This document shows positions 20,032 to 32,848 of a stretch of 64,000 bases of DNA, one piece after another. The translations under genes were made by a program, and so were the position numbers. The notes beneath the pieces were generated by a model that was given only the letters and a program-made list of their open reading frames with translations, searched no databases and was not told where the DNA came from. The stretch is from contig NZ_FCOK02000002.1 of the NCBI RefSeq assembly GCF_001544555.2, positions 1-64,000 of the forward strand, in the 5' to 3' direction. Positions within the stretch are counted from its first letter, which is position 1, and each line of letters opens with the position of its first letter. Origin of the DNA: Caballeronia udeis. Lineage in GTDB: Bacteria > Pseudomonadota > Gammaproteobacteria > Burkholderiales > Burkholderiaceae.

Positions 20032-21440
20032 AACACATCGTCAAACACATTCACTTTATCGGCATTGGCGGCGCGGGGATGAGCGGCATTGCAGAGGTGT
20101 TGCTCAACCTCGGCTACCAGGTCAGCGGCTCGGACCTGACGAGCAACGGCGTGACCGATCGCCTGATCACGCTGGGCGCGCGCGTGGCGATCGGGCATCG
20201 TGAAGAGAATATCGACGGCGCGAATGCCGTGGTCGTGTCGACCGCCGTGCGCTCCGATAACCCCGAGGTGCTGGCCGCGCGCCATCGCCGGATTCCGATC
20301 GTGCCGCGCGCCGTGATGCTCGCGGAGTTGATGCGCCTGAAGCAGGGCATCGCGATTGCGGGCACGCACGGCAAGACCACGACCACGTCGCTGGTGGCAA
20401 GCGTGCTGGCCGCGGGCGGACTCGATCCGACCTTCGTGATCGGCGGCCGGCTGATCAGCGCCGGCGCGAATGCACGGCTGGGTACGGGCGATTTCATCGT
20501 GGCTGAAGCCGATGAATCCGACGCGTCGTTCCTCAATCTCTTTCCGGTGATCGAAGTCATCACGAACATCGACGCCGATCACATGGATACCTACGGCCAC
20601 GACTTCGCGCGGCTGAAGCAGGCGTTCATCGAATTCACGCACCGGCTGCCGTTCTACGGCATCGCGGTGCTGTGCGTGGATGATCCGAACGTGCGTGAAA
20701 TCCTGCCGTTCGTGTCGAAGCCGATCATCCGCTACGGCCTCGGCGCCGAAGCGCAAGTGCGCGCGGTGAACGTGGAAGCACGCGACGGCAAGATGCATTT
20801 CACGACGCTGCGTGAAGACGCAACGCCTTTGGACATCGTGTTGAATCTGCCGGGCACGCACAACGTGCAGAACGCGCTCGCTGCGATTGCAATCGCGACT
20901 GAACTTGAAGTCGCCGATGCCGATATACAGAGGGCATTGCAGGAATTTACGGGCGTAGGCCGACGTTTTCAGCGCTACGGCGAAGTGAACGTGAAAACGG
21001 CCGAAGGCGGCGCATACACGCTGATCGACGACTACGGTCATCACCCGGTCGAGATGGCGGCGACGGTTGCCGCGGCGCGCGGCGCATTTCCCGGCCGGCG
21101 TCTTGTGCTCGCGTTCCAGCCGCATCGATACACGCGCACGCGCGACTGCTTCGAAGACTTCGTGCGGGTGCTGTCCACGGTCGACGCCCTCGTTCTCACC
21201 GACGTCTACGCGGCAGGCGAAGCGCCGATCGTCGCCGCCGATGGCCGCGCGCTGGCGCGTGCGATTCGCGTGGCGGGGAAAGTGGAGCCGGTGTTTGTCG
21301 AAACAGTGGATGAGATGCCGGACGCGATTGCCACATTGACACGTAACGGCGACGTAGTGATCACGATGGGCGCCGGTTCTATCGGCGGCGTATGCGCTCG
21401 GCTGACGGCGCAAGTTCAGGATTCGAAGGTTTCAAGATGA
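20028..21440 (+). CDS. murC: UDP-N-acetylmuramate:L-alanine ligase
   Basis: A 470-residue Mur ligase committing UDP-MurNAc to peptide addition. It has an N-terminal dinucleotide fold ([17 protein letters not shown]), the P-loop [15 protein letters not shown] near residue 110, then ADESDASFL and [10 protein letters not shown]. The length is normal. It overlaps murG and ddl by ATGA. Confidence 0.96.
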   Translation: MKHIVKHIHFIGIGGAGMSGIAEVLLNLGYQVSGSDLTSNGVTDRLITLGARVAIGHREENIDGANAVVVSTAVRSDNPEVLAARHRRIPIVPRAVMLAELMRLKQGIAIAGTHGKTTTTSLVASVLAAGGLDPTFVIGGRLISAGANARLGTGDFIVAEADESDASFLNLFPVIEVITNIDADHMDTYGHDFARLKQAFIEFTHRLPFYGIAVLCVDDPNVREILPFVSKPIIRYGLGAEAQVRAVNVEARDGKMHFTTLREDATPLDIVLNLPGTHNVQNALAAIAIATELEVADADIQRALQEFTGVGRRFQRYGEVNVKTAEGGAYTLIDDYGHHPVEMAATVAAARGAFPGRRLVLAFQPHRYTRTRDCFEDFVRVLSTVDALVLTDVYAAGEAPIVAADGRALARAIRVAGKVEPVFVETVDEMPDAIATLTRNGDVVITMGAGSIGGVCARLTAQVQDSKVSR

Positions 21441-22384
21441 CGAGCAATGTAATCGACCCCAAGGTGTTCGGCAAAGTGGCTGTGCTGCTTGGCGGGGAAA
21501 CCGCGGAGCGCGAGGTATCGCTGAATTCGGGACGTCTCGTGCTGCAGGGATTACGCGATGCCGGCATCGACGCGCATCCGTTCGATCCGGCGGAACGGCC
21601 GCTGGCCGAGTTGAAGTCCGAAGGGTTTGCGCGGGTGTTTATCGCGTTGCATGGCGGGTATGGCGAGAACGGCCAGTTGCAGGGCGCGCTCGATTTCTAC
21701 GGCATCAAATACACGGGCAGCGGTGTGCTCGGTTCGGCACTTGGCCTCGATAAATTCCGCACGAAGCTCGTGTGGCAGCAAACCGGCGTGCCAACGCCGC
21801 CGTTCGAAGTCGTGATGCGCGGTGACGACTACGAAGCGCATGCGCAAAAGATTGTTGCGAAGCTCGGTTTGCCGCTGTTCGTGAAGCCGGCGAGCGAAGG
21901 GTCGAGCGTTGCGGTGATCAAGGTGAAGAGCGCGGAAACGCTGGTGCCGGCGCTGATCGAAGCAGCGAAGTTCGACAAGATCGTGCTGGTCGAGAAAAGC
22001 ATTGAAGGCGGCGGCGAGTACACGTGCTGTATCGCGGGCGACCTGGACTTGCCGATCATCAAGATCGTGCCGGCCGGCGAGTTCTACGACTACAACGCGA
22101 AGTACATCGCTGATGACACGCAGTATCCGATCCCCTGCGGTCTCACGCCTGCCGAGGAAACGCGCATGAAGCAGCTTTCACGCCGCGCGTTCGACGTGCT
22201 CGGCTGCACGGACTGGGGCCGCGCCGATTTCATGATGGACGGTGACGGCAATCCGTACTTCCTGGAAGTGAACACCGCGCCGGGCATGACGGACCACTCG
22301 CTGCCGCCGAAAGCGGCACGTGCGGTCGGGATCAGCTACAAGGACCTGGTGGTGAAGGTGTTGTCGTTGACATTGCAAGACTGA
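21437..22384 (+). CDS. ddlB: D-alanine--D-alanine ligase
   Basis: A 315-residue ATP-grasp enzyme making the D-Ala-D-Ala dipeptide used by MurF. Signatures are [20 protein letters not shown] (N-terminus), [26 protein letters not shown], and [20 protein letters not shown] at the C-terminus. ATG 21437 is chosen over an in-frame upstream start because it overlaps the murC stop. The dcw location identifies it with the DdlB-type copy. Confidence 0.95.
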   Translation: MTSNVIDPKVFGKVAVLLGGETAEREVSLNSGRLVLQGLRDAGIDAHPFDPAERPLAELKSEGFARVFIALHGGYGENGQLQGALDFYGIKYTGSGVLGSALGLDKFRTKLVWQQTGVPTPPFEVVMRGDDYEAHAQKIVAKLGLPLFVKPASEGSSVAVIKVKSAETLVPALIEAAKFDKIVLVEKSIEGGGEYTCCIAGDLDLPIIKIVPAGEFYDYNAKYIADDTQYPIPCGLTPAEETRMKQLSRRAFDVLGCTDWGRADFMMDGDGNPYFLEVNTAPGMTDHSLPPKAARAVGISYKDLVVKVLSLTLQD

Positions 22385-22415
22385 ACCGACGTAGACGAAA
22401 TCGACGAAACCGAAC

Positions 22416-23168
22416 ATGTGGAATAACGCTCGCCAACTGAACCTCACGGCCAACGCACTGCACGTATTGCTCGTGTTCGTGCTGCTTGGGGCCGCCGGTT
22501 ACTGGGCGATCCAGCGGCCGGAGTTCCGCCTGCGGGAGATCCAGATTGACGGCGACACGTTGCACATCAATTCGCCGACCGTGCGCGCAAGCGTGGTGGG
22601 GCATTTGAAGGGCAATTACTTCACCGTCGATCTCGACGCTGCACGTACCGCGTTCGAACAGATGCCGTGGGTGCGCCACGCGAGCGTGCGGCGCGTGTGG
22701 CCGAATGCGCTGGCGGTGACGCTGGAAGAATTCAAGCCGCTCGGCACGTGGGGGACGGATCAGCTGGTGAGCGTGGACGGCGACCTGTTCACGGCGAACC
22801 AGGGCGAACTCGACGACGACCTGCCCGCGTTCGAAGGGCCGGATGGATCGGCGAAAGAAGTGGTGGCCCGGTATCACGATTTCACGAAGTGGTTTGCGCC
22901 TCTCGACGCGCATCCGGAAGAAGTCATCTTGTCGCCGCGATATGCGTGGACAGTGAAGCTTTCCAACGGCACGCAGATCGAATTGGGGCGCGAGCGCAAT
23001 CAGGACACGTTGTTTGATCGCAGCCGACGGTTTGTGGCGGCGTGGTCGGCGGTGACGGGGCGGTGGGGAAATGACATCGAGTACGCGGATTTGCGCTATC
23101 CGAACGGCTTTGCGATCAAGGCCGCCGGCATGCGCTTCATCAGCGACACCGACAAAGCGAAGAAGTAA
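22416..23168 (+). CDS. ftsQ: Cell division protein FtsQ
   Basis: A 250-residue bitopic divisome protein linking early and late division proteins through FtsB and FtsL. It has a short cytoplasmic N-terminus and one membrane helix (about residues 12-31). A POTRA domain follows (FRLREIQIDGDTLHINSPTV onward, with MPWVRHASVRRVWPNALAVTLEE). The C-terminal beta domain ends at the periplasmic tail. Length and layout match the family. Confidence 0.95.
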   Translation: MWNNARQLNLTANALHVLLVFVLLGAAGYWAIQRPEFRLREIQIDGDTLHINSPTVRASVVGHLKGNYFTVDLDAARTAFEQMPWVRHASVRRVWPNALAVTLEEFKPLGTWGTDQLVSVDGDLFTANQGELDDDLPAFEGPDGSAKEVVARYHDFTKWFAPLDAHPEEVILSPRYAWTVKLSNGTQIELGRERNQDTLFDRSRRFVAAWSAVTGRWGNDIEYADLRYPNGFAIKAAGMRFISDTDKAKK

Positions 23169-23195
23169 GCAGACATCACAGGCAATGAGCACGCT

Positions 23196-24428
23196 ATGAG
23201 CAAAGACTACAAAGACTTGCTGGTCGCCCTCGACATCGGGACGTCGAAGGTGGTGGCTATCGTCGCCGAGTTGAAAGGCGAGGGCCACTACGAGGTGATC
23301 GGGCTCGGCCAGAGCGACTCGAAGGGATTGAAGAAGGGCGTTGTCGTCAACATCGAGGCGACCGTCCAGTCGATCCAGCGCGCGCTCGAAGAGGCCGAAC
23401 TGATGGCCGATTGCAAGATCACGAATGTATTCACCGGCATCGCCGGCAGTCACATTCGAAGCTTCAATTCGAGCGGCATGGTCGCCATCAAGGAAAAGGA
23501 AGTCACGCAGGCCGATGTGGCGCGCGTGATCGAAACGGCCAAGGCGATCAACATCCCGACCGATCAGCAGGTGCTGCATATCCTGACGCAGGAATTCATC
23601 ATCGACGGCCAGGAAGATGTGCGCGAGCCGATCGGCATGAGCGGTATCCGGCTGGAAGTGAAGGTGCACATCGTGACGGGCGCGGTGAGCGCGGCGCAGA
23701 ACATCGTGAAGTGCGTGCGCCGCTGCGGGCTCGAAGTGAACGACCTGATTCTCCAGCCGCTGGCTTCGTCGCTGGCGGTGCTGACGGAGGACGAGAAGGA
23801 GCTGGGCGTGGTGCTCGTCGATATCGGCGGCGGCACGACGGACATCGCCATCTTCAGCGAAGGCGCGATTCGCCATACGGCGGTGATTCCTATTGCCGGT
23901 GACCAGATCACAAGCGACGTGGCCATGGCGCTGCGCACGCCGACGCCCGATGCGGAAGATATCAAGGTGAGCTACGGAATCGCGAAGCAGGCGCTGGCGG
24001 ACCCGGACGAAATGATCGAAGTGCCGGGACTCGGCGAGCGCGGTCCGCGCACGCTGTCGCGGCAGGCGCTCGCGGCTGTGGTCGAACCGCGCGTTGAAGA
24101 ACTGTTCTCGCTCGTGCAGCAGGTCGTGCGCGAGTCGGGCTACGAAGAATTGCTGAGCAGTGGCGTGGTGCTGACCGGTGGCGCATCTATGATGCCCGGC
24201 ATGGTCGAACTCGGCGAAGACATCTTCCTGAAGCCGGTGCGTATCGGCGTGCCTGAATACGCGGGCGGTCTGGCAGATGTGGTTCGCAATCCGCGTTATT
24301 CCACAGCGATGGGTTTGCTCGTCGAAGGCCGTTCGCAACGCATGCGTGGCCGCAAGGTCGCCGTGCAGTCCGGATCGATGGGACAGGTTTTGGGACGCAT
24401 GAAAGATTGGTTCCTGGGAAATTTCTGA
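23196..24428 (+). CDS. ftsA: Cell division actin homologue FtsA
   Basis: A 410-residue actin-fold ATPase that tethers FtsZ to the membrane. The phosphate-1 motif [17 protein letters not shown] is at the N-terminus, phosphate-2 is [18 protein letters not shown], and the adenosine motif is [12 protein letters not shown]. The C-terminal amphipathic membrane helix ([11 protein letters not shown]) is intact. It lies 27 bases after ftsQ. Confidence 0.96.
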   Translation: MSKDYKDLLVALDIGTSKVVAIVAELKGEGHYEVIGLGQSDSKGLKKGVVVNIEATVQSIQRALEEAELMADCKITNVFTGIAGSHIRSFNSSGMVAIKEKEVTQADVARVIETAKAINIPTDQQVLHILTQEFIIDGQEDVREPIGMSGIRLEVKVHIVTGAVSAAQNIVKCVRRCGLEVNDLILQPLASSLAVLTEDEKELGVVLVDIGGGTTDIAIFSEGAIRHTAVIPIAGDQITSDVAMALRTPTPDAEDIKVSYGIAKQALADPDEMIEVPGLGERGPRTLSRQALAAVVEPRVEELFSLVQQVVRESGYEELLSSGVVLTGGASMMPGMVELGEDIFLKPVRIGVPEYAGGLADVVRNPRYSTAMGLLVEGRSQRMRGRKVAVQSGSMGQVLGRMKDWFLGNF

Positions 24429-24527
24429 ACAAACAGAATTCGCGCTGGTGCCGGCGGCTGGCGCGCGACAAGAGGTTGCCCGATCTCTTGCCGAATAACG
24501 CCGATTTTCATTCTTGACGGAGGCAAT

Positions 24528-25721
24528 ATGGATTTCGAAATGCTGGAAACGGAAACCAACGGAACGATCATCAAGGTCGTTGGTGTTGGTGGTGCTGGCG
24601 GTAATGCGGTACAGCACATGATCAACCGTGGGGTCCAGGGCGTGGACTTCATCGTAATGAACACGGATGCGCAAGCGCTCGCGCGTTCGCGTGCCACCTC
24701 GGTGATCCAGTTGGGCAACACGGGTCTCGGAGCAGGCGCGAAGCCGGACATGGGCAAGGCCGCGGCGGAAGATGCGCGCGAGCGTATTGCCGACGCATTG
24801 CGTGGCGCGCACATGGTGTTCATCACCGCAGGCATGGGTGGCGGCACGGGTACGGGTGCGGCACCGGTCGTGGCTCAGATCGCGAAGGAAATGGGTATCT
24901 TGACGGTCGGCGTGGTCAGCAAGCCGTTCGAGTTCGAAGGCGGCCGCCGCATGCGCGTGGCTGAAGCGGGATCGCAGCAACTGGAGGATCACGTCGACTC
25001 GCTGATCGTCGTTCTTAACGACAAGCTGTTCGAGGTGATGGGCGATGACGCCGAGATGGACAAGTGCTTCCAGTGCGCTGATGACGTATTGAACAACGCT
25101 GTTGCCGGCATCGCGGAAATCATCAACGTCGACGGGCTGGTCAACGTCGACTTCGAAGACGTGAAGACGGTGATGGGCGAGCAAGGCAAGGCGATGATGG
25201 GCACGGCGACAGTTGCAGGCGTCGATCGCGCACGCTTGGCTGCAGAACAAGCCGTGGCAAGTCCGCTGCTGGAAGGCGTGGACCTGTCGGGCGCGCGTGG
25301 CGTGCTGGTGAACATCACGTCGAGCCGTTCGCTGCGTCTGTCGGAAACGCGTGAAGTGATGAACACGATCAAGTCGTATGCGGCAGAAGACGCGACCGTG
25401 ATCTTCGGTGCGGTGTATGACGACGCCATGGGCGATGCATTGCGCGTGACGGTTGTAGCCACGGGCCTCGGCCGTGCGGCGAAGAAGCAACAAGCCGCGC
25501 CGATGACCTTGCTGCGTACCGGCACGGATAACGCACCGATCGCACATGCGCAGCACAGCTACGCACCGCAGCAATCGAACGGCACGGATTACGGCGCGCT
25601 GGATACGCCGGCAGTGTGGCGTTCGTCGCGTGAAACGGCGGCTTCGCACGTGCAGGCGCTGCAGGAAAAGGGTGTGGATACGTACGACATTCCGGCGTTC
25701 CTGCGCAAGCAAGCCGACTGA
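24528..25721 (+). CDS. ftsZ: Cell division tubulin homologue FtsZ
   Basis: A 397-residue GTPase forming the Z-ring. The tubulin signature GGGTGTG spans residues 104-110, the nucleotide-binding start is [15 protein letters not shown], and the catalytic T7 loop is in the segment [11 protein letters not shown]. The C-terminal peptide [14 protein letters not shown] is the conserved site binding FtsA and ZipA. A strong GGAGG site (24519-24523) and a small stem (24469-24474 with 24485-24490) in the 99-base ftsA-ftsZ gap suggest separate expression control, as is usual for ftsZ. Confidence 0.97.
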   Translation: MDFEMLETETNGTIIKVVGVGGAGGNAVQHMINRGVQGVDFIVMNTDAQALARSRATSVIQLGNTGLGAGAKPDMGKAAAEDARERIADALRGAHMVFITAGMGGGTGTGAAPVVAQIAKEMGILTVGVVSKPFEFEGGRRMRVAEAGSQQLEDHVDSLIVVLNDKLFEVMGDDAEMDKCFQCADDVLNNAVAGIAEIINVDGLVNVDFEDVKTVMGEQGKAMMGTATVAGVDRARLAAEQAVASPLLEGVDLSGARGVLVNITSSRSLRLSETREVMNTIKSYAAEDATVIFGAVYDDAMGDALRVTVVATGLGRAAKKQQAAPMTLLRTGTDNAPIAHAQHSYAPQQSNGTDYGALDTPAVWRSSRETAASHVQALQEKGVDTYDIPAFLRKQAD

Positions 25722-25724
25722 TGA

Positions 25725-25772
25725 CTTTTGCCGGGGCGGCTGATTTTTGTATTAAACGCCCATAGGCAAAAG
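25725..25772 (+). terminator. Two-tier stem-loop after ftsZ
   Basis: CTTTTGCC (25725-25732) pairs perfectly with GGCAAAAG (25765-25772). Inside it GGGCG (25734-25738) pairs with CGCCC (25757-25761), leaving an AT-rich loop. It starts 3 bases after the ftsZ stop and has no U-tract. It probably marks the end of the dcw operon or protects the mRNA 3' end. Confidence 0.5.
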
Positions 25773-25992
25773 CGTCAGGCGAAGGTCGTGCTGTCTCAGG
25801 TTTCAGGCCGCGTCTGCTGGACGCTGGACTGTGGTTGAGTGACCTCTTCGATTACGTTCATCATCGTCTATATTGGGATGAGATCGGACGGTAGGAGCAG
25901 TCGCGCGACGCGCGTTGACGTTGAATGTGTGACGTATGAATCAAGTTTGAATCGCTGGCGTGACCAGCACTGACTCAGTGAAAGGCCGATCC

Positions 25993-26496
25993 ATGATCAA
26001 GACAGGTGAAACGCTGCCCGACGAACGCCTTTTCGAATTTGTCGATGTGGCGTCCGAGGGTTGCGCCGTGGGACCGAACGGTTTCTCGGTGCGCGAGCGG
26101 ACGGCGGGCAAGCGCGTGGTGATCTTCGGATTGCCGGGCGCGTTCACGCCCACCTGTTCCGCCAGGCATGTGCCAGGTTTTATTGAAAACGCAGGGAAGC
26201 TGGCTGCGGCGGGCATCGACGAAATCTGGTGTGTCTCCGTCAACGACGCGTTCGTGATGAACGCGTGGGGACGCGATCTTCAAACCTCGGGCAAGGTGAA
26301 GATGATCGCCGACGGCAGCGCACGTTTTACCCGAGCACTCGGCCTGGAGCAGGATTTGTCTGAGCGTGGCATGGGAATTCGCTCCCAGCGCTACGCCATG
26401 GTGGTCGAGGACAGCGTGGTCAAGACGCTGAATCTTGAAGCACCCGGCAAGTTTGAAGTCAGCAGCGCTGAGAGCGTATTGGCGACGTTGGGCTGA
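25993..26496 (+). CDS. Peroxiredoxin, Prx5/hybrid-Prx5-like
   Basis: A 167-residue thiol peroxidase that would reduce H2O2 or alkyl hydroperoxides. The peroxidatic cysteine is in GAFTPTCSARHVPGF, matching the PxxxTPxCS pattern of the Prx5 group, and no fused glutaredoxin domain is present. ATG 25993 (MIKTGETLPDERLFEF) is chosen over an in-frame GTG at 25960 because GAAAGG precedes it and it gives the family N-terminus. Its location between ftsZ and lpxC is conserved in Burkholderia relatives. Confidence 0.9.
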   Translation: MIKTGETLPDERLFEFVDVASEGCAVGPNGFSVRERTAGKRVVIFGLPGAFTPTCSARHVPGFIENAGKLAAAGIDEIWCVSVNDAFVMNAWGRDLQTSGKVKMIADGSARFTRALGLEQDLSERGMGIRSQRYAMVVEDSVVKTLNLEAPGKFEVSSAESVLATLG

Positions 26497-26864
26497 TGAT
26501 TGAAGCAATGTTGAGTTGATGTTGGGCCGTTTTCAGGTCAATAGGCCGGGAATCATGTTGCATTCGTGCCACATAAAATGACGTTCGCGCCGACATTTGA
26601 AATACGTCGCAACAAAGTCTTAACAGAGCCGTAACGCGGCGCCGATGTCCGGGAATGCCTCCATTCCGGTCATCGGCCCGACCCTCCTTGCTTCTCGCGT
26701 GGCACAGCATCAAACGTGCCGAAACTTACCCGGTAACGTGGGGAAACAAGTTGCAAGGTTCCTCCTGGGACGACGCGAGGCGATTGGAGTATACTCCGTG
26801 CTATTGAATACAAATTCACGATTGATTCTCTCAATCGAGAGTCACAATCGAAGCGAAAAAAATC
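26497..26864 (+). other. lpxC upstream region with a long stem-loop
   Basis: These 368 bases carry no gene I can support. A long imperfect hairpin occupies 26641-26677: a stem of about 15 pairs with one T-T mismatch and one bulge, closed by CCTC. A 12-base perfect palindrome GGAGTATACTCC at 26787-26798 contains a TATACT that could act as a -10 box for lpxC. The region probably holds the peroxiredoxin 3' end and the lpxC promoter. Confidence 0.5.
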
Positions 26865-27782
26865 ATGTTGAAGCAGCGAACTATTAAAACCATTGTCAAA
26901 ACCGTCGGGATCGGCCTGCATTCGGGCCGCAAGGTGGATTTGACGCTTCGGCCCGCTCCAGCCAATACCGGTATTGTCTTTGCGCGAATCGACCTGCCTG
27001 TGCCGGTGGACATTCCGGTGTCGGCCATGGCTATCGGCGACACGCGCCTGGCTTCGGTGTTGCAGAAGGACGGCGCGCGCGTGTCGACCATCGAACATTT
27101 GATGTCGGCATGTGCGGGACTGGGTATCGACAATCTGTATGTCGATGTCACGGCTGAAGAAATTCCAATTATGGATGGCAGCGCTGCTTCGTTCGTGTTT
27201 CTGATTCAATCGGCGGGTATTGAAGAGCAGAACGCGGCAAAGAAATTCATCAAGGTGACGAAGCCGATTGAAATCCGCGACGGCGATAAATTCGCGCGTC
27301 TCGATCCGTATTTCGGCTTCAAACTGAAATTCACCATTGATTTCCGCCACCCGGCTGTCGATAAAACCGGTCAGGCACTTGAAGTGGATTTTGCGAATAC
27401 GTCATATGTGCGGGATATCGCCCGTGCACGGACGTTCGGTTTTGCGCATGAAGTGGAAATGATGCGTGAACTCGGTTTGGCGCGGGGCGGCAGTATGGAC
27501 AACGCCATCGTGCTTGACGAATACCGGATTCTGAATAATGACGGTTTGCGTTATGAAGACGAGTTTGTGAAGCACAAGATGCTGGACGCGATCGGCGACC
27601 TGTATGTCGCGGGTCATCCGCTGCTGGCGTCGTATGCCGCGTATAAAGGCGGCCACGCAATGAATAACATGTTGCTGCGTGAGTTGCTGGCGCACGAAGA
27701 CGCGTATGAAGTTGTCACGTTCGAGGACAAGCAAGCGGCGCCGCGTGGTTTCGCTTTCGATACCCAGACGGCGTTTGCGTAA
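26865..27782 (+). CDS. lpxC: UDP-3-O-acyl-N-acetylglucosamine deacetylase
   Basis: A 305-residue zinc amidase catalysing the committed step of lipid A synthesis. The zinc ligand H78 is in [11 protein letters not shown], the catalytic glutamate region is [10 protein letters not shown], and the other zinc ligands are in [15 protein letters not shown]. The N-terminal [21 protein letters not shown] is the family signature. Immediately downstream is a strong terminator. Confidence 0.97.
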   Translation: MLKQRTIKTIVKTVGIGLHSGRKVDLTLRPAPANTGIVFARIDLPVPVDIPVSAMAIGDTRLASVLQKDGARVSTIEHLMSACAGLGIDNLYVDVTAEEIPIMDGSAASFVFLIQSAGIEEQNAAKKFIKVTKPIEIRDGDKFARLDPYFGFKLKFTIDFRHPAVDKTGQALEVDFANTSYVRDIARARTFGFAHEVEMMRELGLARGGSMDNAIVLDEYRILNNDGLRYEDEFVKHKMLDAIGDLYVAGHPLLASYAAYKGGHAMNNMLLRELLAHEDAYEVVTFEDKQAAPRGFAFDTQTAFA

Positions 27783-27803
27783 TTAAGAATTGAGTTTGAA
27801 TGA

Positions 27804-27840
27804 AATGAGCGGCTGCTTTCGAGCGCCGCTCATTTTTTTT
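27804..27840 (+). terminator. Terminator of lpxC, overlapping the dciA stop
   Basis: A perfect 10-base stem (AATGAGCGGC 27804-27813 with 27825-27834) is followed by T8 in the plus direction. The convergent dciA stop codon (27830-27832) lies inside its 3' arm. Confidence 0.9.
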
Positions 27841-28321
27841 GTGTTTTCGCGTGATGGCGCGCTGCCATTTTCGCGAGCGCTTCCTGAAGCGGCGACGGTT
27901 CGAGCGTTTCGGCGAGCGTTTGCAACGCGTCGGCTCCGGCGGCAGACATGCGCGCTTGTTTTGGCGGCACGACGTCTTTCATTGCCTGTGGCCGGACGCG
28001 AATCTTCAGGGCATTGACCGCCCAGCCGCGCTGTTGTAAATCCACTAGAAGACGCGGCTCGATGTGCCGAAGGCGGGCGGCGAGCGCGTTATGTGCGGCG
28101 AAAAGTGCCAGTACGCCGTCTTTAATGAACCCCGGTTCCACGTTAGATCCAAGATAATCGGGGAGCAGCGCCGCCAGGTCGCGTTGCAGCGCGGTTACTT
28201 GCTCAACGCCGGCGCGCAGCGCGAGAAACTCGCTGGTGCGCCCGAGCACTTCCGTCAGCGCTTGCGGCTTGCGGGGATCGAAGCGTGGTGGAGGCCTTGA
28301 ATTCGGCGGAAATCGGCTCAT
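27830..28321 (-). CDS. dciA: DciA family protein (DUF721)
   Basis: A 163-residue protein whose central part (ALQRDLAALLPDYLGSN, then GVLALFAAHNALAARLRHIEPRLLVDLQQRGWAVNALKIRVRP) fits DUF721/DciA. DciA is the ancestral loader of the replicative helicase DnaB in bacteria lacking DnaC or DnaI. The KH-like core is at about residues 25-110, followed by an alanine-rich tail. It lies on the minus strand between lpxC and secA, its usual place in betaproteobacteria. The functional name is from family knowledge. Confidence 0.85.
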   Translation of the reverse strand: MSRFPPNSRPPPRFDPRKPQALTEVLGRTSEFLALRAGVEQVTALQRDLAALLPDYLGSNVEPGFIKDGVLALFAAHNALAARLRHIEPRLLVDLQQRGWAVNALKIRVRPQAMKDVVPPKQARMSAAGADALQTLAETLEPSPLQEALAKMAARHHAKTQKK

Positions 28322-28582
28322 TTTTCAATCTGTGGGGCTGGCGGCGATGCGCTGATTGTAACGCTGCGCACACTGTGACACGGCGGCGTGCTTGCCGGTT
28401 TGAACGGGTCCGGCATGCCGTTGGGCCGATGTACCACAAACGATGTGCGCGCAAGCTCCATCGGGGGCGCGTGCTAAAATCCCCGATTCGATTTCACCCA
28501 TGGACTTGAGCCGCCGAGGTTCCCCGAACCGGGACGCACCCAGCGCGCTCTAAGCCGATACCGCGACGCAGACACTGATCCG

Positions 28583-31393
<2,811 letters not shown>

Positions 31394-31432
31394 TCAACGG
31401 CCGAAGGGCAGTAGCGAGTAACAAAGAGCATT

Positions 31433-31468
31433 GGAGACAGGCGACGCAGCGATGCGTCGTTTGTCTTT
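31433..31468 (+). terminator. Stem-loop between secA and argJ with a GCGA tetraloop
   Basis: A 13-base stem (31436-31448 with 31453-31465, two G-U pairs) closes a GCGA loop and can be extended outward by A-U and G-U pairs. It begins about 43 bases after the secA stop. The following TTTGG is a poor U-tract. It is probably a secA terminator or processing site. Confidence 0.55.
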
Positions 31469-31591
31469 GGCAGGCTGGTTTTGGTATCCCCGGGCGTCCG
31501 TCTTTCAAACAAGTCAGGCTCCGTTTCTTTCATCCCTGTGCCGTAGCGCCTTCTGCGCGCCGGCACTCGCCACTTTCAGCGAGTCGCGAAC

Positions 31592-32833
31592 ATGGCCGTC
31601 AATTTCCCCTCGATCGATCCCGCCCACCTGTTTCCCGTCGCCGGCGTCACGCTAGGCTGGGCCGAGGCGAACATTCGAAAACCGAATCGCAAGGACGTGC
31701 TGGTCATACAGATCGAAGAAGGCGCGACGGTCGGCGGTGTGTTCACGCAAAACCGTTTCTGCGCGGCGCCCGTGACGGTGTGTCGCGAGCATCTGGACGC
31801 AGTGCGCGCGGGCGCCAGGGGCATTCGTGCGCTGGTGGTGAACACGGGCAACGCGAATGCGGGAACCGGCGAACCGGGTATGGCGCACACGCGCGAAACG
31901 TGTGAGGCGCTGGCGGCGCTGCTGGACCTGCAAGCCACGCAGATCCTGCCGTTTTCCACCGGCGTGATTCTCGAGCCGCTGCCCGTTGATCGTTTGAAAG
32001 CGGGATTGCCCGCCGCGCTGGCGAATCAAAAGCCGGCTCACTGGTACGACGCTGCGCAAACCATCATGACCACGGACACCTTGCCGAAAGCGGCATCGCG
32101 TCAGGTTCAGATCGATGGCCATACGGTCACGCTGTCGGGGATCAGCAAGGGTGCCGGCATGATTCGGCCGAACATGGCGACCATGCTTGGTTTTCTCGCC
32201 TGCGACGCCGCTGTCACGCAACCGGTGCTCGATACGCTGATCAAGCACGTTGCAGATCGCTCGTTCAACTGCATCACCATTGACGGCGATACTTCGACGA
32301 ACGATTCGTTCATCGTGATTGCCTCGGGCAAGTCGACGCTGCCTTTGATCGCTTCCACGGACTCGCCCGCTTATTTCGCGCTGCGCGAGGCGGTAACGTC
32401 GGTGGCGCAGGAATTGGCGCAACTGATCGTGCGCGACGGCGAGGGCGCAACCAAGTTCATGACAGTGACGGTGGAAGGCGGCACGAGCGAAGCCGAATGC
32501 CGCCTGATCGCGTATGCGATCGGCCATTCGCCGCTCGTCAAGACCGCGTTCTACGCGTCCGATCCCAACCTGGGCCGGATTCTTGCCGCTATCGGTTATG
32601 CGGGCGTGGCGGATCTCGACGTGAACAAGATCGATCTGTATCTCGATGACGTCCTGGTCGCGAAGAACGGTGGTCGCAATCCTGAGTATCGCGAGGAAGA
32701 CGGCCAGCGCGTGATGAAGAAAAGCGAGATCGCGATCCGCGTGCTGCTAGGCCGCGGTCAGGCCGACGCCACCATCTGGACCTGCGATCTCTCGCACGAT
32801 TACGTCAGCATCAACGCCGATTACCGGTCCTGA
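31592..32833 (+). CDS. argJ: Bifunctional ornithine acetyltransferase / N-acetylglutamate synthase
   Basis: A 413-residue enzyme of the cyclic arginine pathway, moving acetyl from N-acetylornithine to glutamate and, in bifunctional forms, also using acetyl-CoA. It is made as a precursor that cleaves itself at the ATM-L motif ([15 protein letters not shown], around residue 200), exposing the threonine nucleophile. [11 protein letters not shown] near residue 90 and [16 protein letters not shown] near 320 are family signatures. It follows secA by 198 bases and is 15 bases before the DUF815 gene. Confidence 0.95.
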   Translation: MAVNFPSIDPAHLFPVAGVTLGWAEANIRKPNRKDVLVIQIEEGATVGGVFTQNRFCAAPVTVCREHLDAVRAGARGIRALVVNTGNANAGTGEPGMAHTRETCEALAALLDLQATQILPFSTGVILEPLPVDRLKAGLPAALANQKPAHWYDAAQTIMTTDTLPKAASRQVQIDGHTVTLSGISKGAGMIRPNMATMLGFLACDAAVTQPVLDTLIKHVADRSFNCITIDGDTSTNDSFIVIASGKSTLPLIASTDSPAYFALREAVTSVAQELAQLIVRDGEGATKFMTVTVEGGTSEAECRLIAYAIGHSPLVKTAFYASDPNLGRILAAIGYAGVADLDVNKIDLYLDDVLVAKNGGRNPEYREEDGQRVMKKSEIAIRVLLGRGQADATIWTCDLSHDYVSINADYRS

Positions 32834-32848
32834 ACCACACACATTTCC

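Noticed and set aside
22332-25712. An unbroken 1126-codon minus-strand frame antisense to ftsQ, ftsA and ftsZ
   Set aside because: It is the complement of highly conserved, correctly framed genes in GC-rich DNA. The translation is rich in Arg and His, with no recognisable domain and no ribosome site. Long antisense frames of this kind are an artefact of GC codon bias.
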